8,165 nucleotides of DNA from contig JAPOYQ010000418.1 in NCBI GenBank assembly GCA_026706505.1, positions 1 to 8,165 on the forward strand, read 5' to 3'. Position numbers and translations under genes: made by a program. Of the stretch, positions 1-6,214 are shown piece by piece. The notes beneath the pieces are model-generated. The model did no database searches, was not told the DNA's origin, and was given only the letters and a program-made list of their open reading frames with translations. Positions within the stretch are counted from its first letter, which is position 1. Each line of letters begins with the position of its first letter. Source of the DNA: Gemmatimonadota bacterium (lineage in GTDB: Bacteria; Latescibacterota; UBA2968; UBA8231).

Positions 1-647
1 CAAAGAATGATTCGCTTTACGACCTGCTCCAGCAGGACGAGGTATTCGTCGATATGGTGGATCACCCCGCCATCTTCCCCGTCGTGCGAGCGGTGATAGG
101 GGAGGATGTGCAACTGCGCTATGCCCATGGAGGCGTCAGGAAAGCCAACACTGAATCGGGCGGCGGCTGGCACTGCGATCTTTGCGACATAAAGGGCGTG
201 TATTTGCCGGACTCGCTGATCATGACCAAAGTCTTCACCTATCTGGTGGACGTCCCCGAAAACGGTGCCACCTTCGCCATCGTTCCTGGCAGCCATCGCT
301 TTGAGATGGGACATCCCTTGCCCGACATTGAGGATCACGAGGATATGCCACATCACGCCAAGCTAACGGCTAAAGCCGGCGACGCAGTGCTCTTCAACGG
401 CTACTGCTGGCACGCCCGCTTTCACAACCGCAGCAACAGCGACCGCAAAGTGCTCGAGTACTCGTACGTCCGCTCGTGGATGAAGACGCAGTACGACTAC
501 CGGGATTTGCCTGCGTCCATTCAGCAGCGGATTACCCAGTCCCACAATCGACGCCAGCTCTTCGGCGTCCCAGAGCCCGGAGTGAGTGATTGGGAGCGGC
601 GACTTGAAGGCGGTGAACCCTATCGCCCAATCGAAGTCGGCATTTGA
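1..647 (+). CDS. Phytanoyl-CoA dioxygenase (PhyH) family protein, 5'-truncated by the window edge
   Basis: This is a predicted cytoplasmic Fe(II)/2-oxoglutarate-dependent oxygenase of the PhyH family; its substrate cannot be read from sequence. The reading frame is open to the left edge (first full codon at position 3). The ATG at 54 lies inside a typical family segment (FVDMVDHPAI), so the true start is upstream of the window. The iron-binding facial triad is visible. The HxD motif is in WHCDLCD (His codon at 171, Asp at 177), and the distal His is in CWHARFH (codon at 411). An Arg sits 11 residues after the distal His, the spacing used for 2-oxoglutarate binding in human PhyH. The segment NGATFAIVPGSHR between the metal ligands is also characteristic. 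The gene converges on the membrane protein gene with 5 nt between stops, leaving no room for a separate terminator. It resembles the dioxygenase at 4162-5112 more than the one at 3273-4103. Confidence 0.9.
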   Translation, partial: KNDSLYDLLQQDEVFVDMVDHPAIFPVVRAVIGEDVQLRYAHGGVRKANTESGGGWHCDLCDIKGVYLPDSLIMTKVFTYLVDVPENGATFAIVPGSHRFEMGHPLPDIEDHEDMPHHAKLTAKAGDAVLFNGYCWHARFHNRSNSDRKVLEYSYVRSWMKTQYDYRDLPASIQQRITQSHNRRQLFGVPEPGVSDWERRLEGGEPYRPIEVGI

Positions 648-652
648 CCCAT

Positions 653-2617
653 TCACATGTAGGTTATGACATTGCCGCTCCCGCCCAGCAGCGTATCGAT
701 GATGGCCCAGAAGGCGGCGACGGAGACTTCGCCTAAGATCAAGCCCAAGAAAAAGGGCTTTAAAATGCGGTAGAGCTTGGGACCGCCAAAGTGCAGAATC
801 GTCAATTTGCACAGATAGGCGAGCATGGCGGCAAACCATATCTCGCTGGTGAGCCAGCCAATGGCCAAAGGAAAACCCAAAGGGTGGAACGGCCACCAGT
901 ACCAGCGCTTCTGGGCGACCATCAGAAAAGCCTCAAAGGCGGCACCACCGCCGGTGAAGATCCAACCGCGCACATCCACCTCCCGAGGATTGTGCACCAG
1001 CGATAACCACAGGTCCCAGTTGCCGCCAAAGCCGGCATAGGACCCTAGGTTGATGCCGCCATAGGTGTACCCTAAGTGCAAATTCATCATCGTTCCGCCG
1101 ATCATACTGCACACCAGAGCCAGTAGCAGGGCTAGCAAAAGGCGCCTCTTCGAGCCGCGGATCGATTCGGCCAGCTTGAGCGCGTTGGCGCAGGCGAGCA
1201 TGGGGAAGAGGCGCATTTCCGCCTGCCACACCATAGTGAAGCACAGGGCTACCATGCCTTTGGCGCCCAGAATCGAAGTGCCTAGTCCAGAGATGATGAA
1301 ATAAGGTGCCACTAGCGGGGGCCGAGCTGTGGGTACGCCACCGGCCGAGACGACTCGGGTGATGAGAATGTAGTAGATCAGGCAAATAAAGAGAAAAACG
1401 GGAATGACGACGGGGGGAAGCCCCGAGCGCCACAGCCAGAAACAGACGAAGAGCAAACTGGCGATCAGGCCAAAAAAAGCGAGGCGGTAGGACATTAACT
1501 CCTCGCTGTCATCGACGCCACTGGTCGGCCGCCAGGCCGTGGCTACCACATCCCGCAAGTGGTGCCTAGCCGTCCACAATCCAAAGAGTACAAAGACTAT
1601 GCTAGCGCCCACGGCCTGATGGGTCAGATCTGCCAACTGGGAGTACTCGTACTGACTCAACTGCTCGGTGCTGTGAATGCCCAAGGTGCGGAAGAGTCCA
1701 TCTTGGAACTTGCCTATTAAAAAAAAGAACCAGATGCTGAGGGAAATATTCAGATCAACTAGGTAGAAAAACCCGAGCCAGGCGTAACTAAGCGCCAAGC
1801 CTTCTCCCCAAGTGTTGATATCGCGAAACCAGTGAATCCAGGCGATGTAAAAGGGAAATTCGGGCACGACTGGCAGGTAGTGGTTTAATCCCGAAAAACT
1901 GAATAGAATGAAAGGCACGGCAAAGCCGAGCCACATCAGTTTTTTTTTAAAAAAGGGTGCTACCTGCCCCGGACTTGTGCCTTCGATCATCTGCAGAGGC
2001 AGTTGCGTCATAGGATAACTGAGACGCTCGTGGACCGACCACTGACGATGTAGAATAGTGGCCATGCATATCATCATAAAGCTCAAGCACAAAAAGAAAG
2101 CAAACCAGTGCGACAGGGGTTCGATCCACGCGGCCCAGGGTATGGATTGGCCGCTTGGCAATCCCTCGTAGAGTGCAAAAATGGCCTGTTCATCTTGGGG
2201 TACCATCCAGTCCGGGATATAAGGCAGATAAACTTCGGCGAAATTGTTCTCCGGCGAGGCCATGTAGTAGGGGCCAGAAATCATGCCGATCAGATAGTTA
2301 AGGAAGTTGTAGGTCGGCAGGGTTACCGCCATCAGCAGCATGGAGTAAACGAGGATGAGGTCGGCCCGGCCTAGGGCAAACTGACGCTTAATCAGCCCGA
2401 GGACGACGTTGACGAAGAGGGTGAGCACGAAAAAGAAAAAGATGGCCCCGGGCGACGAACTGTTGATACCCATGGAGGAGGCCTGAAGCATAAAGACAAC
2501 AAAGGGCGCGCAGAGGCTGACCAGCAGTGAGAAGATGGCCCCGACGACGATGCCTTTGAAGGTGAACGGGGATTTAGCGGGTTCGGGTAGCATGGGTGAG
2601 GTGGATCGGTTGCCCAT
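653..2617 (-). CDS. Polytopic membrane protein, DUF6785/DUF6784 type
   Basis: This is a 654-residue integral membrane protein of unknown function. Roughly 12 to 15 hydrophobic segments run from about residue 20 to the C-terminus, with no cleavable signal peptide. It resembles proteins annotated as DUF6785 (N-terminal) plus DUF6784 (C-terminal), recognised from memory of that family. Transport is plausible but unproven. Conserved-looking features are SVHERLSYPMTQLP after the fourth hydrophobic segment, LGAKGMV, YGGINL, WWPFHPLGF near residue 575 and PFFLGLILG near the end. Several of these recur in the partial gene at 7535-8165. The ATG at 2617 is the only plausible upstream start. AAAGAGG directly abuts it with no spacer, so it is not a good ribosome binding site. 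An alternative in-frame ATG lies at 2593 (MLPEP). The first codons overlap an apparent amidohydrolase gene fragment. A run of A6/T9 at 1940-1954 encodes FFKKK and makes a slippery tract in the reading direction. Confidence 0.85.
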   Translation of the reverse strand: MGNRSTSPMLPEPAKSPFTFKGIVVGAIFSLLVSLCAPFVVFMLQASSMGINSSSPGAIFFFFVLTLFVNVVLGLIKRQFALGRADLILVYSMLLMAVTLPTYNFLNYLIGMISGPYYMASPENNFAEVYLPYIPDWMVPQDEQAIFALYEGLPSGQSIPWAAWIEPLSHWFAFFLCLSFMMICMATILHRQWSVHERLSYPMTQLPLQMIEGTSPGQVAPFFKKKLMWLGFAVPFILFSFSGLNHYLPVVPEFPFYIAWIHWFRDINTWGEGLALSYAWLGFFYLVDLNISLSIWFFFLIGKFQDGLFRTLGIHSTEQLSQYEYSQLADLTHQAVGASIVFVLFGLWTARHHLRDVVATAWRPTSGVDDSEELMSYRLAFFGLIASLLFVCFWLWRSGLPPVVIPVFLFICLIYYILITRVVSAGGVPTARPPLVAPYFIISGLGTSILGAKGMVALCFTMVWQAEMRLFPMLACANALKLAESIRGSKRRLLLALLLALVCSMIGGTMMNLHLGYTYGGINLGSYAGFGGNWDLWLSLVHNPREVDVRGWIFTGGGAAFEAFLMVAQKRWYWWPFHPLGFPLAIGWLTSEIWFAAMLAYLCKLTILHFGGPKLYRILKPFFLGLILGEVSVAAFWAIIDTLLGGSGNVITYM

Positions 2618-2690
2618 CCTCTTTATTGGGCCAAGGCACTCCCTGCGGGCGATGGGGATCGTAGAAATGGGTATGAGCGTCGATGATCAC
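2616..2690 (-). pseudogene. Amidohydrolase (amidohydrolase-2 type) 5' fragment with its start site
   Basis: Reading leftward from a GTG at 2690, the first 25 codons give (M)IIDAHTHFYDPHRP followed by QGVPWPNKED. The HxH pair in DAHTHFYDP is the N-terminal metal-binding motif of amidohydrolase-2 family enzymes. The following RPQGVPWP stretch is what I recall from one branch of that family in Poribacteria-like and planctomycete genomes. GGGAGG lies 6 nt before the GTG, so the initiation region looks intact. After about codon 26 the frame loses all family resemblance (QPIHLTH and so on) and stops at TAA 2574-2576, having entered the membrane protein gene in another frame. A functional enzyme would be about 270 to 300 residues, so only the beginning is present. 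It could be a deletion or rearrangement remnant, a leader peptide, or an assembly join. The family call rests on one short motif region. Confidence 0.55.
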
Positions 2691-2696
2691 TAATAA

Positions 2697-2702
2697 CCTC
2701 CC
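2697..2702 (-). promoter_or_regulatory. Ribosome binding site of the amidohydrolase-like stub
   Basis: On the minus strand this reads GGGAGG, with 6 nt (TTATTA) before the GTG at 2690. It is a near-ideal Shine-Dalgarno sequence and supports that GTG as a real start codon. It is also the nearest good ribosome binding site to the downstream membrane protein gene, which has none of its own. Confidence 0.6.
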
Positions 2703-2714
2703 AACGCCAGCTGA

Positions 2715-2743
2715 TTGTCGATTCGATAGAACAGAGCTATTTT
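2715..2743 (+). promoter_or_regulatory. Possible sigma-70-like promoter for the MORN-repeat gene
   Basis: TTGTCG (2715-2720) and TATTTT (2738-2743) are separated by 17 nt, each matching four of six consensus bases. Transcription would begin near 2750, just ahead of the ribosome binding site at 2754. It lies in the roughly 80-nt divergent gap between the minus-strand stub and the plus-strand gene, where promoters are expected. Sigma factor preferences of this organism are unknown, so this is a weak call. Confidence 0.25.
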
Positions 2744-2753
2744 TCGATTTGGC

Positions 2754-2760
2754 AAGGAGG
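2754..2760 (+). promoter_or_regulatory. Ribosome binding site of the MORN-repeat gene
   Basis: AAGGAGG lies 10 nt before the ATG at 2771. It is a strong Shine-Dalgarno core with a slightly long spacer. It decides the start, because the reading frame stays open upstream for several dozen codons without a better initiation site. Confidence 0.6.
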
Positions 2761-2770
2761 AGCTGAACTC

Positions 2771-3235
2771 ATGAAAGATGGAAAACTGCACGGAAAGAAG
2801 ATCGAGTATTACGAAAGCGGGAAGATACGCAAAGAAGGCACATACGACAACGGCCATGAGGACGGACAATGGGTCGTCTATTACGGCGATGGTGGGGTAG
2901 AATACAAAGGGGAATACAAAAACGGGAAAAAGCACGGTAAATGGGTCGGATATTTCGCTAGCGGTGAGCTGCGCTACGAGGGCTGCTTTGAAAATGATAA
3001 AAGCGAGGGAAGATGGGTCGAGTATTACAGAGATGGAAAAGTAAAGGAAGAGATAAACTATAAAAATGGGCTGTTTGACGGGAAGTGGACTTATGTGGAC
3101 GAGAACGGACAACTAAGAGGGGAAGGCACTTTTGCCATGGGAAGCGGAAAGTGGATCGAATTTGACCCAACCGGGAAAAAGGCCCAGGAGAGACTCTATA
3201 GAAACGGAGCGTATATCAAGACCGTATCTGCGTAG
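2771..3235 (+). CDS. MORN-like (MORN_2) repeat protein, YwqK family
   Basis: This is a 154-residue protein made almost entirely of tandem MORN_2-type repeats. Six units begin at Gly 8, 32, 56, 80, 104 and 126, giving a period of 24, 24, 24, 24 and 22 residues. The unit pattern is GKW.EYY..GK....G.YKNG..D. Such proteins are often auto-annotated as YwqK-family antitoxins, but no toxin partner is visible here. A scaffold or binding role is the most that can be inferred. There is no signal peptide or membrane segment. The coding strand is visibly richer in A (runs such as AAAAACGGGAAAAAG) than the neighbouring GC-rich genes, which could reflect the Lys/Glu/Tyr-rich repeats or acquisition by transfer. 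It is separated by 37 nt from the following dioxygenase gene and could be its first co-transcribed neighbour. Confidence 0.85.
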   Translation: MKDGKLHGKKIEYYESGKIRKEGTYDNGHEDGQWVVYYGDGGVEYKGEYKNGKKHGKWVGYFASGELRYEGCFENDKSEGRWVEYYRDGKVKEEINYKNGLFDGKWTYVDENGQLRGEGTFAMGSGKWIEFDPTGKKAQERLYRNGAYIKTVSA

Positions 3236-3272
3236 GTGAAGCCCACAGAAAAACCGTATGAGGAAATTCATC

Positions 3273-4103
3273 ATGTCACAGTCTCCCATTTTCGCCCCCG
3301 ACAACAAGGAAGACATACTCGCTTTTTTTCAGCAGCATAAGTATGCCATAGTTGCCGACGCCCTGCCTCCCGCCGACCTCCGCACCCTCCACCCCTTTGT
3401 CGATCGCTCCAAAGAGGAAATCCCCCGCGAATGGGGCCCCGACCGCTTGGGCGTCTTTTCGCACGGGCAAATTTTGGTTCACCATCCCGAGTTGGATTGC
3501 TTTATCCAGCCGGCGATCTCCTATGATATAGTGCGGACCATCATGGCACCCCAACCCCGCTTTGCCCAATTCGATTTTCGCGACGTGCCCGCTGGCAAGG
3601 GCGACGGCGAGATGCACTTCCATCGCGACCGGCCCTACCAACCCACCACCGAGACCGAGCCTGAGCGCCCCTACGAATGCACTTATGTCTGCGCCATCCA
3701 CTACTTGAGCGACGTGGGAGCTAGCGACCCCTGCTTTTGCGTCGTGCCCAACAGTGGTCCTTACGAGACGTTGGAGGAGACCCGCGCTCAATTAGGGCCG
3801 GATTATGAAGAAGTGCCCATCCGCGGTCCGGCCGGCACTTTGGTCCTGTACGACATTGCCATTTTTCACACGCGCTTGCCCGGACAACGCGCCCGCGCCC
3901 GGCGCACCTTGCACCACTACTACAGCCGCGCCGCCAGCCAACCTCTGACCAATTGGGTGCTCCTCCCTCAGCGCTTGGCCGAACATCCCAATCCCGAGCA
4001 ACGCACCTTTTACAGCCAGTGGTCCGCGGCTACCCAAGCCTACGCCGAGGCTGGTTTTTCCTCGGAGTACTACGAGGAACACGTGCTGGAGAAACTCACC
4101 TAG
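3273..4103 (+). CDS. Phytanoyl-CoA dioxygenase (PhyH) family protein
   Basis: This is a predicted Fe(II)/2-oxoglutarate-dependent oxygenase of 276 residues, a normal length for bacterial PhyH proteins; its substrate is unknown. The ligands are complete. HxD is in HFHRDRP (His codon 3621), the distal His is in IFHTRLPG (codon 3867), and an Arg follows 11 residues later in the RARARR run as the likely 2-oxoglutarate contact. I chose the ATG at 3273 over the in-frame ATG at 3258. GAGGAAA (3260-3266) sits 9 nt before it counted from GAGG, whereas no ribosome binding site precedes 3258. Choosing 3258 would add MRKFI. The region between the ligands (SDVGASDPCFCVVPNSGPYE) departs from the NGATxxVPGSHR pattern of the other two dioxygenases here, so it is a distant paralogue with probably a different substrate. 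The next dioxygenase starts 58 nt downstream on the same strand. Confidence 0.88.
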   Translation: MSQSPIFAPDNKEDILAFFQQHKYAIVADALPPADLRTLHPFVDRSKEEIPREWGPDRLGVFSHGQILVHHPELDCFIQPAISYDIVRTIMAPQPRFAQFDFRDVPAGKGDGEMHFHRDRPYQPTTETEPERPYECTYVCAIHYLSDVGASDPCFCVVPNSGPYETLEETRAQLGPDYEEVPIRGPAGTLVLYDIAIFHTRLPGQRARARRTLHHYYSRAASQPLTNWVLLPQRLAEHPNPEQRTFYSQWSAATQAYAEAGFSSEYYEEHVLEKLT

Positions 4104-4161
4104 ACAGCGCGCAAAATCCCATCGCTAAAGCACGTCCTCACGCAACTGTGGAGAATTGATT

Positions 4162-5112
4162 GTGGACCCACTAGCTCTCGACGAATCGCAGCACCGCACC
4201 GCCCTCGACCACTTGCAGGAGCACGGCTATGCGATTCTGCCCAGCGTGCTGGACGGGGAGTGCCTCGCAACGCTGCGGAACCAAGTCGATGCTGCTTTGG
4301 CCGCTGAACGCGCTGCACCCTTCGATCCCGGCGACGGAACCCCAATGCCGGACGACGAAGCTATTGAAGCCTTTCTGGCGGCCAACTACGCGGTCAGCTC
4401 CGCGGAACAGGCCCGCCTCATGCGGCGCATTCGCCATACGCGGGCTGCCCAACTCGACACTCCTTGGCCGGTTGAGCCAGACCAAGTGCAAAAGCTCTTC
4501 CTGCACTTGCCGACCTTGTTCGACGGCGAGCGCTCGCAGCGGCTGTGGAATTTGCTCGACAAGTGCGAGGCCGCTCCGGCCTTAGTTGAACATCCCGCGA
4601 TCCTGGGTCTGACGCGGGCTGTATTGGGGGCTGATTGTGTGTTGTCCGATTGCAGCGCCACTAGCATCGGCCCTGGCACTGACGACGGCGGGGCTTGGCA
4701 CGTCGATGTGCCGCTGGGCCAACTTCCCGAGCCGTTGCCCGACTTTCCCCTGACGACCCAAAACGCGTGGATGCTCGACGATTTCACGCCCGACAACGGG
4801 GCTACCCGCGTGGTGCCGGGCAGTCACCGCTGGCGGCGCAAACCTCCTTGGGGAGGCGGGCCCTTGGCAGACGAGGTCGCTCTCACTGGACCGGCCGGCT
4901 CGGTGGCGATGTGGTTGTCCAACACGTGGCATCGCTCCGGTCCCAACCAGACCCAAGCTCCCCGCCGCGCCGTGCTGTGTTATTACAGCCGCTCGTGGGT
5001 CAAGCCCTTCAACGATTTCCACAACAGCATTGCGCCGCACAAGGCGCGCGCCCTATCGCCGACCGTGCGCTACCTGATTGGCTACGGTGCGCATGGGCTC
5101 GTGCGCGGCTGA
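4162..5112 (+). CDS. Phytanoyl-CoA dioxygenase (PhyH) family protein
   Basis: This is a second complete PhyH-type Fe(II)/2-oxoglutarate oxygenase in the run, 316 residues from the GTG start. The motifs are intact: HxD in AWHVDVPLG (His 180, Asp 182), NGATRVVPGSHRW between the ligands, the distal His in NTWHRSG (His 257), and Arg 268 exactly 11 residues on. The N-terminal part (EHGYAILPSVLDGECLATLR) is the usual family opening. A TTG at 4156 is also in frame, but GGAG (4150-4153) is only 2 nt from it and a normal 8 nt from the GTG at 4162, so the GTG is preferred. The C-terminal SRSWVKPFNDF resembles VRSWMKTQYDY in the dioxygenase at the left edge, suggesting those two are closer relatives. 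It is followed after 24 nt by the sialidase gene, consistent with one operon. The substrate is unknown. Confidence 0.9.
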   Translation: MDPLALDESQHRTALDHLQEHGYAILPSVLDGECLATLRNQVDAALAAERAAPFDPGDGTPMPDDEAIEAFLAANYAVSSAEQARLMRRIRHTRAAQLDTPWPVEPDQVQKLFLHLPTLFDGERSQRLWNLLDKCEAAPALVEHPAILGLTRAVLGADCVLSDCSATSIGPGTDDGGAWHVDVPLGQLPEPLPDFPLTTQNAWMLDDFTPDNGATRVVPGSHRWRRKPPWGGGPLADEVALTGPAGSVAMWLSNTWHRSGPNQTQAPRRAVLCYYSRSWVKPFNDFHNSIAPHKARALSPTVRYLIGYGAHGLVRG

Positions 5113-5136
5113 AGTCCTTTTCCACAGGAGAGAATC

Positions 5137-6147
5137 GTGCAGGTACAAGATCTATTCATCTCCGGCCAAGAAGGCTATCACACCTACCGCATCCCCGCGT
5201 TGGCCGTAGCGCCAGACGGTTCGGTGCTGGCCTTTTGCGAAGCGCGTCGCCACACTGGTCGCGACGACGATCAAATCGATATTCTACTGCGCCGCAGCAC
5301 GGACTGCGGGCGCACTTGGGAATCTCGCCAACGGATCGTCGCCGATGGCGAGCGCACCTGCGGCAATCCCTGTCCCGTGGTTGACCACGATCGCCGCACC
5401 GTGTTGCTGCCATTTTGCAAAGACAACCAAGAGGTCTTTGTCAGTCGCAGCATGGACAGCGGGCGCACCTGGACTGACCCCGTGGAGATTACCTCTCAGG
5501 TGAAGGCTTCTTCGTGGACCTACCTCGGCACCGGACCCGGCCATGGCATTCAACTGCAGAGCGGCCGCTTGCTCGTGCCCTCTTGGGTCGATGAAAGTCC
5601 TGGTCCGGCTACTTGGCGTCAGCCGCCGGCCACTTGGGGCCAAGTGCAGTCCTCCATTGCTTTTTACAGCGATGACGGTGGCTACACTTGGCAGGTTGGA
5701 GCCAAGTTGACACACGATGCGTCGGACGAATGCGAGGCCGTGGAAATGGCCGATGGCTCTCTGTACATGACGCTGCGCAGTCGCAACGAACGCCACTGCC
5801 GGGGCTGGTCGCGCAGCCGCGATGGCGGCGCAACTTGGTCTGCGGTCGCCTACGAGCCGGCCTTGCCCGAACCTTCTTGCCAGGGCAGCATTGTGCGCCT
5901 CGACGATGGACGCATTCTCATGGCGCATCCGGGCAAGCCCGACGAGCGCGCTGAGTTGACTTTGCGGTTGAGCGAAGACCAAGGGCACAGTTGGCCCGTA
6001 GCGCGGGTGCTTGAGCCGGGTGCGGCGGCGTACTCCGATTTGGCCGTGGCTCCCGACGGGCGGGTTTTGTGTCTATACGAGGCCGAACGCTACGGCTGTT
6101 TGCGCCTAGCTCGGTTTGAGCCGACGTGGATTGAGGGAGGGCCTTAA
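5137..6147 (+). CDS. Sialidase (exo-alpha-sialidase, BNR/Asp-box family)
   Basis: This is a predicted six-bladed propeller sialidase of 336 residues, hydrolysing terminal sialic acids or a related glycan end group. The expected signatures appear in order: YRIPAL with triad Arg 18, an Asp-rich acid/base region GRDDDQIDI (43-45), GNPCPVV, DECEAVE with a Glu near 198-203, TLRSRN with Arg 214, DERAELTLR with Arg 271, AAYSDL with nucleophile Tyr 299, and LCLYEAERYG with Glu 315. Five Asp boxes (SxDxGxTW type) begin at residues 54, 105, 178, 227 and 279. All catalytic positions appear present. The GTG start is supported by GGAG at 5127-5130, 6 nt upstream. There is no signal peptide, so it is probably intracellular and would act on imported oligosaccharides. 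It follows two PhyH genes with a 24-nt gap. Glycosidases with other specificities share this fold, so the exact substrate is uncertain. Confidence 0.88.
   Translation: MQVQDLFISGQEGYHTYRIPALAVAPDGSVLAFCEARRHTGRDDDQIDILLRRSTDCGRTWESRQRIVADGERTCGNPCPVVDHDRRTVLLPFCKDNQEVFVSRSMDSGRTWTDPVEITSQVKASSWTYLGTGPGHGIQLQSGRLLVPSWVDESPGPATWRQPPATWGQVQSSIAFYSDDGGYTWQVGAKLTHDASDECEAVEMADGSLYMTLRSRNERHCRGWSRSRDGGATWSAVAYEPALPEPSCQGSIVRLDDGRILMAHPGKPDERAELTLRLSEDQGHSWPVARVLEPGAAAYSDLAVAPDGRVLCLYEAERYGCLRLARFEPTWIEGGP
6136..6140 (+). promoter_or_regulatory. Strong ribosome binding site at the end of the sialidase gene
   Basis: GGAGG, inside GAGGGAGG, lies within the last sialidase codons and 6 nt before the ATG at 6147. 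It serves the 21-codon mini-ORF directly. It is 74 nt from the ndh start, so it could help ndh only through translational coupling. Confidence 0.5.
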
Positions 6148-6212
6148 TGGAATCGGAAGTTGAGTTGCAAAAGCGCGTTCCAGTACACACCAAAAACAGC
6201 GCAGTGTCATAG
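6147..6212 (+). CDS. 21-residue mini-ORF between sialidase and ndh
   Basis: The ATG shares a base with the sialidase stop (TAATG), has GGAGG 6 nt upstream, and encodes MESEVELQKRVPVHT followed by KNSAVS. It stops at TAG 6210-6212, leaving 2 nt before the ndh ATG. I do not recognise the peptide; it is charged and has no signal or membrane segment. The initiation context is better than that of most genes here. It may be a coupling leader for ndh, or the surviving start of a former next gene in the sialidase operon that lost its body when ndh arrived. Chance is also possible at this length. Confidence 0.35.
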   Translation: MESEVELQKRVPVHTKNSAVS

Positions 6213-6214
6213 AA

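Noticed and set aside
933..1433. A 166-codon minus-strand ORF inside the membrane protein gene
   Set aside because: It is a shifted frame of the 654-residue gene, and its low-complexity Arg/Ser/His composition is typical of a shadow.
2690..3112. A 140-codon minus-strand ORF with periodic hydrophobic segments
   Set aside because: It is antisense to the MORN-repeat gene. Its periodicity mirrors the 24-residue repeats, and Lys/Glu codons read as Phe/Leu on the other strand. It has no family resemblance.
3258..3272. ATG at 3258 as the start of the dioxygenase gene
   Set aside because: It has no ribosome binding site, while the ATG at 3273 has GAGGAAA at a normal distance; the extra MRKFI residues are not supported.
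4156..4161. TTG at 4156 as the start of the third dioxygenase gene
   Set aside because: GGAG would be only 2 nt away; the GTG at 4162 has the normal 8-nt spacing.
4695..5384. A 229-codon plus-strand ORF spanning the end of the second complete PhyH gene and the start of the sialidase gene
   Set aside because: It is out of frame with two well-supported genes, is Arg/Ala/Pro-rich as expected of a shifted frame, and has no recognisable motif.
5284..5988. A 234-codon minus-strand ORF
   Set aside because: It is a shadow of the sialidase coding sequence in GC-rich DNA. The sialidase has a full set of family motifs and this ORF has none.
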